From Adineta ricciae (taxonomy: Eukaryota > Rotifera > Eurotatoria > Adinetida > Adinetidae): DNA of 64,000 nt. The stretch covers positions 62,001-126,000 of the forward strand of contig CAJNOJ010000188.1 in the NCBI GenBank assembly GCA_905250025.1, in the 5' to 3' direction. Both the position numbers and the translations under genes were made by a program. The notes under the pieces are model-generated. The model searched no databases and was not told the DNA's origin. It worked only from the letters and a program-made list of their open reading frames with translations. This document shows, one piece after another, positions 9,501 to 18,901 of this stretch. The first letter of the stretch is position 1; each line of letters opens with the position of its first letter.

Positions 9501-11658
9501 GGCCTTTAAATAACTTTTTTTAATGCAGTGAAAGATAAGATTGTGAAATACTGTGGCGTGTTTGATTGAGTGAAAACCTTTTCGGCTTCAGTTGTATGCA
9601 TGGTATGTCCAAAATGAGTCACAACTCTCATCGTGTATATGTAGCGCATGCAATCAATAAAAAAGGCGCGCTTTTGCATAATTTTTGTTTATTGAAAGCG
9701 ATTGCTTTTTCTTCATGGTGTTTTATCTTTCTAACGTATTGAATTTAATTCGATTATCCTTGGGTATCGATTTCCCTCTATCTGAAAGGAGATATTATCA
9801 ACAATTTTTGCCTCAAAGCATCTATTAACAATTCACGATATAATATTATACATTATATTTCTATTAGTAAGTATTATCTGCTCTATACTTTAGTATACAT
9901 GGAGATATTTTCTAAACAAAGTACGTGGACCTGCACGTCGTTCGAACACTATTCTAGATGACGTTTTTACTGTATAATTGTATACATCTAGTTTTTCTAT
10001 ACTTGATTTTTCTCTAATAAATGTTAATATTCAGTGTTCATGTTTCGTTATGGAATATTATTCCCTCGACTGAAAGGAGGGTCATGACGGAAAAAAGTGA
10101 TCAAAAAGTGGAAATTCGTTTGTGTGTGTCTGTCGCAGGTCAAAGGTCAAAAAAACATTTTCTCCAAAAACGCTCAAAACTCGATAAAACACGCTTGCAC
10201 ATGAAAACTCAGCGAAAACCGTGTATATTGATCGAATACAAAACAAGTATCACGGCGATACTGCATATCATTCAGAAGTTCCAGAAAAGACAACAGCCAA
10301 GGAATCGATATTCGGAAAATAGTATAGGAAAAAACTCAGCTAGAAACGAAGCGACACGTAGCTGAAAGCCGCGACAGAGTAATCCACCAGCATGACAACA
10401 CGATATTGTATGTTCCCGTGCCGTACTAGAAACTCTCGCGACTATCGAAATATCGCTTTTTAGGCTCCGATCTCCCACAATCGTAACTTTTACGATTTAC
10501 CCTGACACTTCAAAGGAATTGCACACTTTAGCGATACAATCAGCGCCGCCGTAATACAGAGAAATCAGCCGTTCCAAGCCAACAGCGACGAACACTAATA
10601 ATATTCCCGTATTCATCACACATCAACGCCTGAGACAACAGCCATCAAAATACCCAATACCTGTGAATGCTCTCAGAGCCCAGGCGGAATGCCTCCACAG
10701 TAGTATCTTCACCCTCAGTAGTACGCAACGAAGCGATGAGCGGCGATCTGGCAGATCACCGCTCATCGCTTCCACTCAATCAACGCACTCCACTCTCTCC
10801 CCAAGCAATATTCCTTTCCCTATCCAAAAAACAAAACCACCCAGCACTTCAGAATTAAAAATCAAAATGCCTTCACAACCATATACTTCACGTCCGACAC
10901 TCACCTATAGACCTATATGGAAAAGTTTGCAAAAATCTCTCTTTCTTCTCTTTCGCAGCGCAATTCATCCATGATTTCCTCTAGAAAACAGCACCTGTCT
11001 CTGTTACGCACCAAACTCTACCTCACAATTGAATATTCGGATTGTGCATTGAATTGTGCATTTCATGGGACAACTTGTAGCTCAACATCCTACAGGAAGG
11101 AAAAGTCGTATCCCAAATCGAGGTTCAGCAGATGTTGAAGAGAGAATTTCTGCCTCAGAAGAATGATTCTGTGAGGTTCTCGATGTAGAGGGTGCAAAAA
11201 TCCTATAGTCTCGAAAAGATACGTGTACCTATCGCAATCAATAATGAATCCCGGATCGCAAACGATCTATAGATCTCGAAAGAAGAAATCAATCTAACCG
11301 TACCCAGTGAAAGATGTGAGATGGCAACCACGTTTATTCGGGTCAGACAAGAACAAAAACGAATATAGAGAATTACACGAAAATGAAAACAAACAACTCT
11401 GTAATATAGAGCAACAAATAGAGAGAAACGACAACTGAAAAGTAACAGCATGGTCTAACTACCACAAAAAATGACGGAAAAACAACAAAGAAAGATCATC
11501 ATGAGGACATGATGATCAAGAGAAGAAACACATTCCACAGGAAAGAAAAAGTGTATCACGAAGGAAAGGAATGTGAAGCGAGGTACAAAAGAGACGAACG
11601 TAAAGAAACATAAACATGTCTATGTATCCGTACATAGATATGTGAAACGATAGCGTCG
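9501..11658. other. intergenic with no confident gene
   Basis: Several open frames (10021-10365, 10663-10974, minus 11203-11451) have no recognisable domain and biased Ser/Pro/Arg composition. Base composition is slightly less A+T-rich than the flanks, so a decayed retroelement body next to the possible LTR at 11659 is conceivable but not shown. Confidence 0.3.
10731..10771. repeat. 41-nt near-perfect hairpin
   Basis: AAGCGATGAGCGGCGATCTG (10731-10750) pairs with 10752-10771 with one mismatch and a single-base loop. It is far more stable than anything near it. Function unknown. Confidence 0.75.
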
Positions 11659-11888
11659 TGTAGTAACAACCCATTACGCTAATGTAACGACAAACTGGTT
11701 GAGTAGCTGACCGCTTCTCACGGTATCGATGTTTATTGACTACTCTACATGACTAGAATGTATCTCTTTCACAATAAGACACGCGCTTATATAGAGAAGA
11801 GGAAAGAGAGATATGACCCGGAGATAGTATGATATAGAGATGAGAGAATAAAGAACAGAAAGATATGAACGATATCATTATCGTTACA
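11659..11888 (+). mobile_element. possible solo LTR
   Basis: The segment starts TGTAGTAAC and ends GTTACA, giving short inverted ends of the LTR type. It contains a TATA-like TTATATAGAG near 11790 and AATAAA near 11848 in the order expected for U3-R. No partner LTR, primer site or target duplication was found, so the call is tentative. Confidence 0.3.
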
Positions 11889-11989
11889 CCATAGACTTAA
11901 TTTTTCGTAGTTCTGGACGTCTTTCATGAATAACATTAAATCGAGAAGTAAAAACAATAGAACAACAATGAAAACGAAGTCTCACTTAC

Positions 11990-12346
11990 ATGTAGATAAA
12001 TTCTGATTTAATTCTTGTGTAACCTCATCAATTGCACAATTAAGAATCGCTTGTCTACAAAAACAGCGTCTGATATTAATTGATGAAAACAATTAAGGAA
12101 GCACTTACTGTTTCATTAAGAACAGGTCGTTGTTCCAGTCGATTTTTACGTTCCGTGCCACAAGTGATTGAATACCGTCAAGAACAACTAAGTTTTCTCG
12201 TTTGTTTAATATGTTCGAAAAAACACACAGCTTACGTTGATGTTTTCCTAGATGATGATAGACCAATGCACGTTTTTTCAATAGCTCAGTCATTATCATT
12301 TTATCATCATTTGTTTGATCGAGATTTTCATGGATTAACTTGTTTA
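11990..12346 (-). pseudogene. TPR-like gene fragment
   Basis: Three short stretches with matching splice phases (12346-12236, 12187-12109, 12054-11990, GT-AG introns of 48 and 54 bp) read NKLIHENLDQ ... KKRALVYHHLGKHQ, then LVLDGIQSLVA ... and QAILNCAIDEVTQEL. The pattern RALVYHHLGKHQLVLDGIQ resembles a TPR helix pair, but no family can be named. No start or stop context is clear on either side. It may be a gene remnant or part of a longer gene whose other exons I missed. Confidence 0.3.
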
Positions 12347-12479
12347 CTAATTGTAAATAGAAAAAGACCACATAAGTGATCCTGATTGTTTCAATAAATC
12401 AAATCAAATTTACCTTTTCACATTTTTTAAAGTTTCGTTCAGAAATGTATCGATCAATTTTTACATACGAGAGAAGAAC

Positions 12480-12821
12480 TCAGGTCGAACAATCCCATAC
12501 TCGGATCCAATACTGAATTTTATCGGATCCTACAGGAATTCGACGGATCCGATGAAATCCTGGTGACGGAATCGCATTGGATTCCGACGGTCTCGGATCC
12601 GATCGGATCTCGTCGGACCCGAAACATGGATTTCCTGGATTTTCTAAGGATCATCATAGAATATAGCTAGAAAGATCGCTCATAAAATTTGCAACAACCG
12701 ACGGGATTTTTCTAGTCGGATTCCAATGCAATTCCGTTTCCAGGAATCCGATCGGATTTTGTCGGATGGTCGGATCCGGTAAGATCCGATCGGATCCAGC
12801 ATCGGATTTGTTGACCTGGGA
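12480..12821. mobile_element. MITE, CCCAGGTCGA family, copy 2
   Basis: It is bounded by CTCAGGTCGAAC and GTTGACCTGGGAA and packed with GGATCCGA / TCGGATCC motifs in both orientations, so it is strongly self-complementary. The ends resemble the elements at 4769 and 61514, while the interior differs in detail. No coding capacity. Confidence 0.6.
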
Positions 12822-13250
12822 ACTGTATTCATGATTGAATAAGTAATTTGCAAAGTTGATTACTAATGGAGAAAAGTGATGGCAACGTGTATGATGTGGC
12901 GAAGTATATGGAAAACAACGACTTCCATTCGTGTCGGATTCATATATATATGCGTCAAAAACAAACGATGGACATGACCGACGAAATAATTCTTTTTTTT
13001 ATTTCTCTCTGCTTCCGACGTATTTATCATTATGTAATGTATTTAACACATCGACGACAAACTCGTCAAATTTAAAACAACAAAAGACATTCGTCGACAG
13101 AACGGAACAGATGTAAGGTACGACAGTAGCTATCATCATAATATAATGTAGCGAAAGATAAATATTGAAAAGAAAGCTGCACATTCCTGGGAGCAAAGTT
13201 TCAACTAACTGACAAAATTTTACCGTCGACGGTGACAATCGTTAATCCAG

Positions 13251-13400
13251 AAGAGTGCGATTCGTCACCTATTTGAACCGAACCGTAATGCTGCCTTGTA
13301 CCGAAGAGATGATCAAGCAGAAGTTGAAAGTGATCTGAATGTCGGAGATTTTCTTTCTCTACTCGATGTCAAAACAGGAATGTTTGATGTGGTTCTCTGA
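13251..13400 (+). CDS. possible terminal exon of an unrecognised gene
   Basis: After a CCAG acceptor an open frame of 49 residues runs to TGA and reads KSAIRHLFEPNRNAALYRRD ... VGDFLSLLDVKTGMFDVVL. Codon use looks coding and the frame ends sensibly, but upstream exons are not found in 12840-13240 and no family is recognised. It may equally be a gene remnant beside the helicase pseudogene. Confidence 0.25.
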   Translation, partial: KSAIRHLFEPNRNAALYRRDDQAEVESDLNVGDFLSLLDVKTGMFDVVL

Positions 13401-13460
13401 TCATTGCTTTTATTTTGAAATAAACATTACAAATAGAATATCTTTCTCTCACGAAAATAT

Positions 13461-14998
13461 CTAAATGAGATTGGCAATATCAGCGGGTAATTCCTCGATA
13501 TGTGTATCATAGTATTTTTCGATACTTCGTAACATTCCCTGATCCTCCTTGGTGATGAGAGTAATCGCCGTCGCTTTTCGACCATATGCGCCGCTATGAC
13601 CAATTCTTATAGAAAATGCAAAACAATACCTTCTATCGATTCTTTTGAACACAACTTTACCGATGGATGTAATTGTCCATGCTGTTTGGTAAGTCGTAGT
13701 TAATGTACAAATTGACCTGATGATTGATAGAACGAGCGAATAAATCGACAGTGATCAATACTTGACTTGATCCCGTTTGAAATTGTTGGACAATAACATC
13801 CCGTTCTTGCTGACTTAGATGTTGATGCTATAGAAAAGAAGCGTTTTTTACAATCCTATAGTTATGCCTATTCAATTTACCAGTACGCTGACAGTAAATT
13901 ATTTTGTACGTAGTTTGTCCGCTACAAAATCAATTGTACGAGAAGTATTGCAGAAGATAATGAGTTGTTGGGTGGATATTATTTCGAGTATATCTACGAG
14001 TGTATCTGTTTTCCATTCCTTTTGTTTGGCGAACGAAATATTTTAGTGAATTGAGGATGAAAAGATCGTTCAATTTACCTCTCGCTCGACATTGACATAG
14101 AACTGACGAATAGGCTCGAGAGTCAAGTTGTTACTTTTAAGCAGAATTTTCACTGGATCTTTCATGACTTTGGCCGTTATTTTGTCCAGTTCAGCCGGTA
14201 AACTAGCCGAGAATACTACTATCTGGGTACTAGACGGTAGTTTATCTACTATGCCACTAATTTGTTCTTCGAAACCATGATCCAATATTTCATCCGCTTC
14301 CTCCAAAACGAGCATCTTAACGTGATCAATACCTAGAAATTTGATGAAATCACAGTTTCTGCATCTGCAATACAGATTACATACGAAGTTTTGATCGGTT
14401 TATCACGTCAGTAACTCGACCAGGTGTTCCAGTTACAATCTGAACACCTTTTTCAAAACGTTCGATATCGCTATGAATATGCGTACCACCGGTACAAGCA
14501 TGGCAAGTAATATTCATGTATTGGCCAACACTGGAGATCACATAATTGATCTAAATTACAAAGCAAGTAGATGATCATTTATTATCAAGTCCAGAAGATT
14601 AGTCGATTACGAACACTTTGAGCTAGTTCTCTCGTAGGCGCCAAGATCAACGCTTGACAGTCTTTGATCTCCGGATCGATTCGTTGTAACACAGAAATAA
14701 CGTATGAACTAGTTTTCCCTGAACCTGAATATGCTTGAGCAAACATATCACGTCCTATGAAAGTAAAGTGTAACACAATTTCTCGTAGAAATACACCAAG
14801 CATATACGAACCTGCAATACATGGTTTGATAGCAAGTTTTTCAAGCATGGATGGCTTTTCAAAGCCATATCCATAGATGCCTCGTAGAAGATTTTCATGT
14901 AAATTCATGTCATCGAAAGTGTTAACTGTTTCATTCCAGTTGTTCTCAAATATGTCTTGGAAAATATACGAACTTGATTCGATATTGTTGGCCGTCAT
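13461..14998 (-). pseudogene. eIF4A-like DEAD-box helicase pseudogene
   Basis: Seven exons with short introns reconstruct an eIF4A-like ATP-dependent RNA helicase: 14998-14812, 14754-14615, 14550-14385, 14332-14079, 14018-13881, 13827-13661, 13605-13461. Visible motifs are AYSGSGKT (I), PTRELA (Ia), GTPGRV, LEEADEIL (II, DEAD changed to EEAD), SASLP (III), VDLFARSIN (V, normally TDLxARGID) and RIGHSGAYGR (VI, an Arg lost). An in-frame TAA at 13899-13901 falls where the family has a codon just before FTVS. Motif decay plus the stop argue for a pseudogene. Its functional parent would unwind mRNA 5' structure in translation initiation. A read-through or a strongly diverged paralogue is the less likely alternative. 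Confidence 0.8.
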
Positions 14999-15332
14999 CT
15001 TGAAATTATGAAATGCAATCAGAAGAAGACGACTGTTTCTTTTTTATGTATTGCAAGTGATTGCGAAATTACTTGAGAACGAACGATTAATAAACATCAT
15101 ACGTCAGAGAAGAGAAACGTTTCTAGTTGAATCCTCCCACCCTTTGTAAATTCAAGTGGCGAATTAGATTGTATGATTATTTACGTCATGGTCGAATTAT
15201 TTGTGACATATAAACGTGAAACAAAAACATATTTTTCGATTACTTTCTATTTATCTGGAACGGGAACGTTTATTGTATATATAAAACGAAAAAGCATACG
15301 AAGGAAATAGTTAAGTCACCACGGGGAACGAA
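14999..15332. other. intergenic between divergent genes
   Basis: It separates the minus-strand helicase pseudogene from the plus-strand hydrolase. A TATA-like TGTATATATAAAACG lies near 15275-15290, about 50 bp before the hydrolase ATG, and could serve as its promoter. Confidence 0.35.
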
Positions 15333-16486
15333 ATGCATGCAAGCTCGCAGAATCGTAAGTTTATCTATTCGATTATGGCAAACAATAAGTTTTGTACTTC
15401 TATTCTACAGACAATTATCATCAAATCGATGAATACATCCGATCAGAGATGAAAAAACAAAAGATTCCGGGTCTTTCTATGGCTATCATAAAGAATAATC
15501 AGATGGTCTATGGACAAGGTTATGGTTATTCCAATCTTGAACATCAAATACCTGCGAAACTCGAAACCGTCTATCAATCAGGTTCTATGGGAAAGCAGTT
15601 CACTGCACTGGCTGTTATGATCCTCGTTGAGAGAGGACTAATTAACTTAGATACAAGGGTTAAAGAATATCTTCATGATGCACCGAAAGCATGGAAAAAT
15701 ATCACTGTTCGACATTTGTTAACACATACTGCTGGTACAACAGATTATCCTTCGGATTTCGATTATCAGCAAGACAATGACGAAGATACGATGTGGAAGA
15801 TGATCAAAAAGATACCTCTTGATTTCCAACCTGGTGAACAATACTCGTACAGTAATCTTGGATATGTTACGTTAGGAATACTGATTGGTCGTGTCACTGG
15901 TGAATTCTATGGTGATTTTCTTCAGAAGAATATTTTCCAACCACTCGGTATGAAAACAGCACGGATCATTAGTGAAAGCGATATCGTTGCCAATCGTGCA
16001 TCAGGTTATGAGCTTGTCAACGGCAAAGTGAAGAACCAAGAATGGGTAGCGCCAAGTCTGAATAGCTTCGCTGATGGTGCACTTTATCTGAGTATTTACG
16101 ACATGGTGAGGTATGAAGTCGGATTGAATAGTAATGCAATATTGAAGAAACAAACGAGTTTCGATCAGATGTGGACTGCTGTGAAGTTAAACGATGGGAC
16201 AACGTATCCATACGGTTTCGGATGGAGTACAGATGAAACCATCAATGGCTTGCGAGTTGTCAAACATGGTGGAACATGGCAAGGCTTTGAAACATTTATT
16301 GTTCGGGTATTAAATGCTAATGTCACAGTCGTTGTTTTTGCCAATCTTGACGAAGCAGATCCGGAAACAATGGCCACACACATCCTGGAAATGTACGATC
16401 CACAATTTGCCCTTAAGCCAAGTGTAGATGGCGAAGAGGAGGGGGAAGATGATGACGAGGAAGATGACGACGAGGAAGACGAATAA
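15333..16486 (+). CDS. serine beta-lactamase-fold hydrolase (class C / LACTB-like)
   Basis: A 22-nt first exon (15333-15354) and a 56-bp GT-AG intron join in phase to 15411-16486, giving about 365 residues. The catalytic set of the beta-lactamase/D-Ala-carboxypeptidase family is present: SMGK (SxxK) near residue 70, YSN (YxN) near 155 and HGGTWQGF (HxG) near 295. Family members hydrolyse amides or esters; the substrate here is not predictable. No clear signal peptide is seen. The C-terminus is an unusual acidic tail of alternating Glu/Asp (about 20 residues). Bacterial-like enzymes of this family are common in bdelloids, but the intron shows it is settled in a eukaryotic genome. The tiny first exon fixes the start; an in-frame TTG at 15392 inside the intron is rejected. 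Confidence 0.85.
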
Positions 16487-16512
16487 TCTCGTCAGTCGCA
16501 TGCTTTTCTCAT

Positions 16513-17516
16513 TTATTGAAGAAAAAAAATCAATTGAATACTACAATAAACAAGTATACTTAAAAATGAGTATTCAAGATGTGCGTGTTCGTTTCTTGTC
16601 GTAGTAGAAATAGTTGATGTCACATGATCCTTTTGAAATCGTTCTCGAAATATTTCCTGTATGCTACGGATTTCATAAAGTTTGCCAACTACGGATTTTA
16701 CTTGTTCTTCGATGACTCGGTTGTTACAGTTGTCATATCGACACCAATACTGAATTCTTCTCAACGTTGACGTCATATCTAAGTTCACTACAAACCTGTC
16801 TCTATCATCTTTTCTATAGAATAGATCAATGTCAGCTTGGATATCAATTCCTATCCGTACATCGTCATAATCTACACATTTCTGTATCGACTGATTCAAT
16901 CGATGGATATGAATTGAGGTACAAGTTGGGATTGAACACATCGTCGCATTATCAGTATTATTCAGCGCGCAATAGTCTAAATAATCCGAATCAAACTAGA
17001 TCGATATGTAAAAAAATATATCAAGCACATTTATTTACCTGCCCTAGACTTCTGAATCTCCAATACAATTTTTAGAGCGCTAGCTAATGGACTGTAATCG
17101 ATAGAAGTTATCAAGTCAAAATGATCGAGTAGATACTGTTGATTACAAGTATCTTTATTCTGACACGTGAATTCGATTGTTTTCCATACTAGTGGAGGAC
17201 TGTCAATACCAGTATTGGTTGATTGCGCTATTCTTGTTTGTATAGTCAGTTGATTGTGTCCATCGAGTTTTGTTTTGTTCTTGTTTCCGTAAAAGTGAAT
17301 GGTTGAATATTTACCACCTGCCGAAGTGACATAAATATCTATTTGACATTCTTCGTATCCATCTCTACTTGGAATTTGATTTATGTATTCTTTCATCATC
17401 TTCAAATCAAAGTCGCCTCGTGCTAATTCTCGTTTACCATTCGTATCCGTACATCGAAGTGTGCTACCGAACATAGTAATACAACTATAAAACGAGAACA
17501 CGAGAAGAAATTTCAT
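16513..17516 (-). CDS. secreted Cys-containing protein of unknown function
   Basis: Two exons, 17516-17039 and 16976-16513, with a 62-bp GT-AG intron in compatible phase, give about 313 residues. The start MKFLLVFSFYSCITMFG is a convincing signal peptide. The mature part has scattered Cys (RCTD, YEECQI, FTCQNKDTCNQQ, YCALNN, MCSIPTC, YWCRYDNCNN) that suggest disulfides, and the C-terminus is hydrophobic (SFLSILVYCSIQLIFFLQ), as in GPI-anchored or single-pass proteins. I recognise no domain. It runs convergent with the beta-lactamase-like gene, only 26 bp away. Confidence 0.7.
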
Positions 17517-17744
17517 TGCAATGAAGTTAAAACAAGAAAATGTAAGTTTTATAAATGTCTGATGACTGAACTTCAAGACGTCACGAGGATATTTATTTGG
17601 AGAATAAAAGTCAAGAATTGTCACGAACTCGGTAAAACGCTGCATATGCAAATATATTTGATAAATCACATGATGATTTCTTGGAATCACAAGAAATGCA
17701 GATACTTTCTAAGTTTATTTCGTAAGAAAAATAAAACGAAGCGT

Positions 17745-18768
17745 CTATTGTTTTGCTTTTCCTTGATTCATGACTTTTTCAATCGCCTTTTTGACAACAT
17801 CATCCGGTGCAACATAATAATGCCGAATCGGATTCATATTTTCATCCAATTCATAAATCAATGGAATACCTTAACAAAGGAAAACTTGACTAACATAACA
17901 TAAAACATGAATTCTTTTCGGAGAAACCTGTCGGCACGTCAATTTTTGAAATATCACCATCGGATACTTGATCAAGATATTTAATCAATGCTCGAACAGC
18001 AGTACCGTGAACACATATGAGCACATTTTGTCCGGAACGGATGGATGGCGCAATGTGATCGTGCCAGTAAGGTAATATGCGCACGAAGGTATCTTTTAAG
18101 CATTCAGTCAATGGCAATAGACGTTTGTCAACGTTCTAAAAGTTGAATGGAAATACGATAGAGAAAATGAAGATTTTGTATACTTGATATTTTGGATCAT
18201 TTTTGGGATTGTATTCACTGGATTCATCCAATGGTGGAGGTGGAATATCATAAGCACGACGCCAAATCTATTCGAAATATCTTTTCATATTCAACGAAAT
18301 AGCATAAATGGCAACGAATCTAACTTTAACTTGATCTTCACCGTATTTCGCCACTGTTTGAGCTTTATTTTTACCTTGTAAATCACCGTAGACGCGTTCA
18401 TTCAGACGCCAATGACGATAAACCGGAGTCCAATGAAGATCTAATTCTTCTTGAATAAGATACAATGTTTTGATCGCTCGTTTTAAAACCGAGGTGTAAG
18501 CGACGTCAAAAGTACAACCTTGTTCTTTGAGCCACTAGATTAACACTCTTCTTGCTATAGTCTGCTGGAAATAAGAGGAAAACACGTACTTTGCCTGCTT
18601 GTTTGCCTTCTTCAATACCCTTCTGTGAGAGATCAACATCGTTCCATCCACAAAACAGGTTCTTTTCATTCCACTCACTAAATTAATTTAACAATTGTTC
18701 TCAAAGGCGATCTTTGCACTCATTTACCTTTCACCATGACGAAGTAAAATTAACTTGTACACAACCAT
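17745..18768 (-). CDS. PGAM: 2,3-bisphosphoglycerate-dependent phosphoglycerate mutase
   Basis: Six exons (18768-18728, 18677-18590, 18534-18325, 18267-18184, 18135-17928, 17869-17745) join in phase to about 251 residues, the normal length of the family. Key residues are visible: LILLRHGES with the phospho-acceptor His near residue 11, [14 protein letters not shown] with the acid residue, [11 protein letters not shown], and CVHGTAVRA with the second catalytic His near 187. The enzyme interconverts 3- and 2-phosphoglycerate in cytosolic glycolysis and gluconeogenesis. The C-terminal tail ([14 protein letters not shown]) is normal. It is head-to-head with ART-TPR 2, 133 bp apart. A duplicate of its first exon lies at 21859-21899. 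Confidence 0.93.
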
Positions 18769-18901
18769 GACTAAATCAAATGAGTCGAATCCATTCGTTT
18801 ATAATATTATCCATCTTGTATATAGGAAGCAACCTATAGTTGTCGTTAGTTGACACAGTCAGTACGTAATACCTCGAAAATTCTCCTTCTCCACTGCGTA
18901 A
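18769..18901. promoter_or_regulatory. 133-bp divergent promoter region
   Basis: The interval between the phosphoglycerate mutase and ART-TPR 2 start codons must hold both promoters. It includes a TTGTATATAGGAAG string. The whole interval is repeated almost unchanged at 21900-22029, upstream of the second ART-TPR copy. Confidence 0.45.

Noticed and set aside
10021-10974. Open frames of 103-114 residues
   Set aside because: No domain, biased composition and no splice or start context.
13864-14046. 60-residue + frame
   Set aside because: Antisense of exon 5 of the helicase pseudogene.
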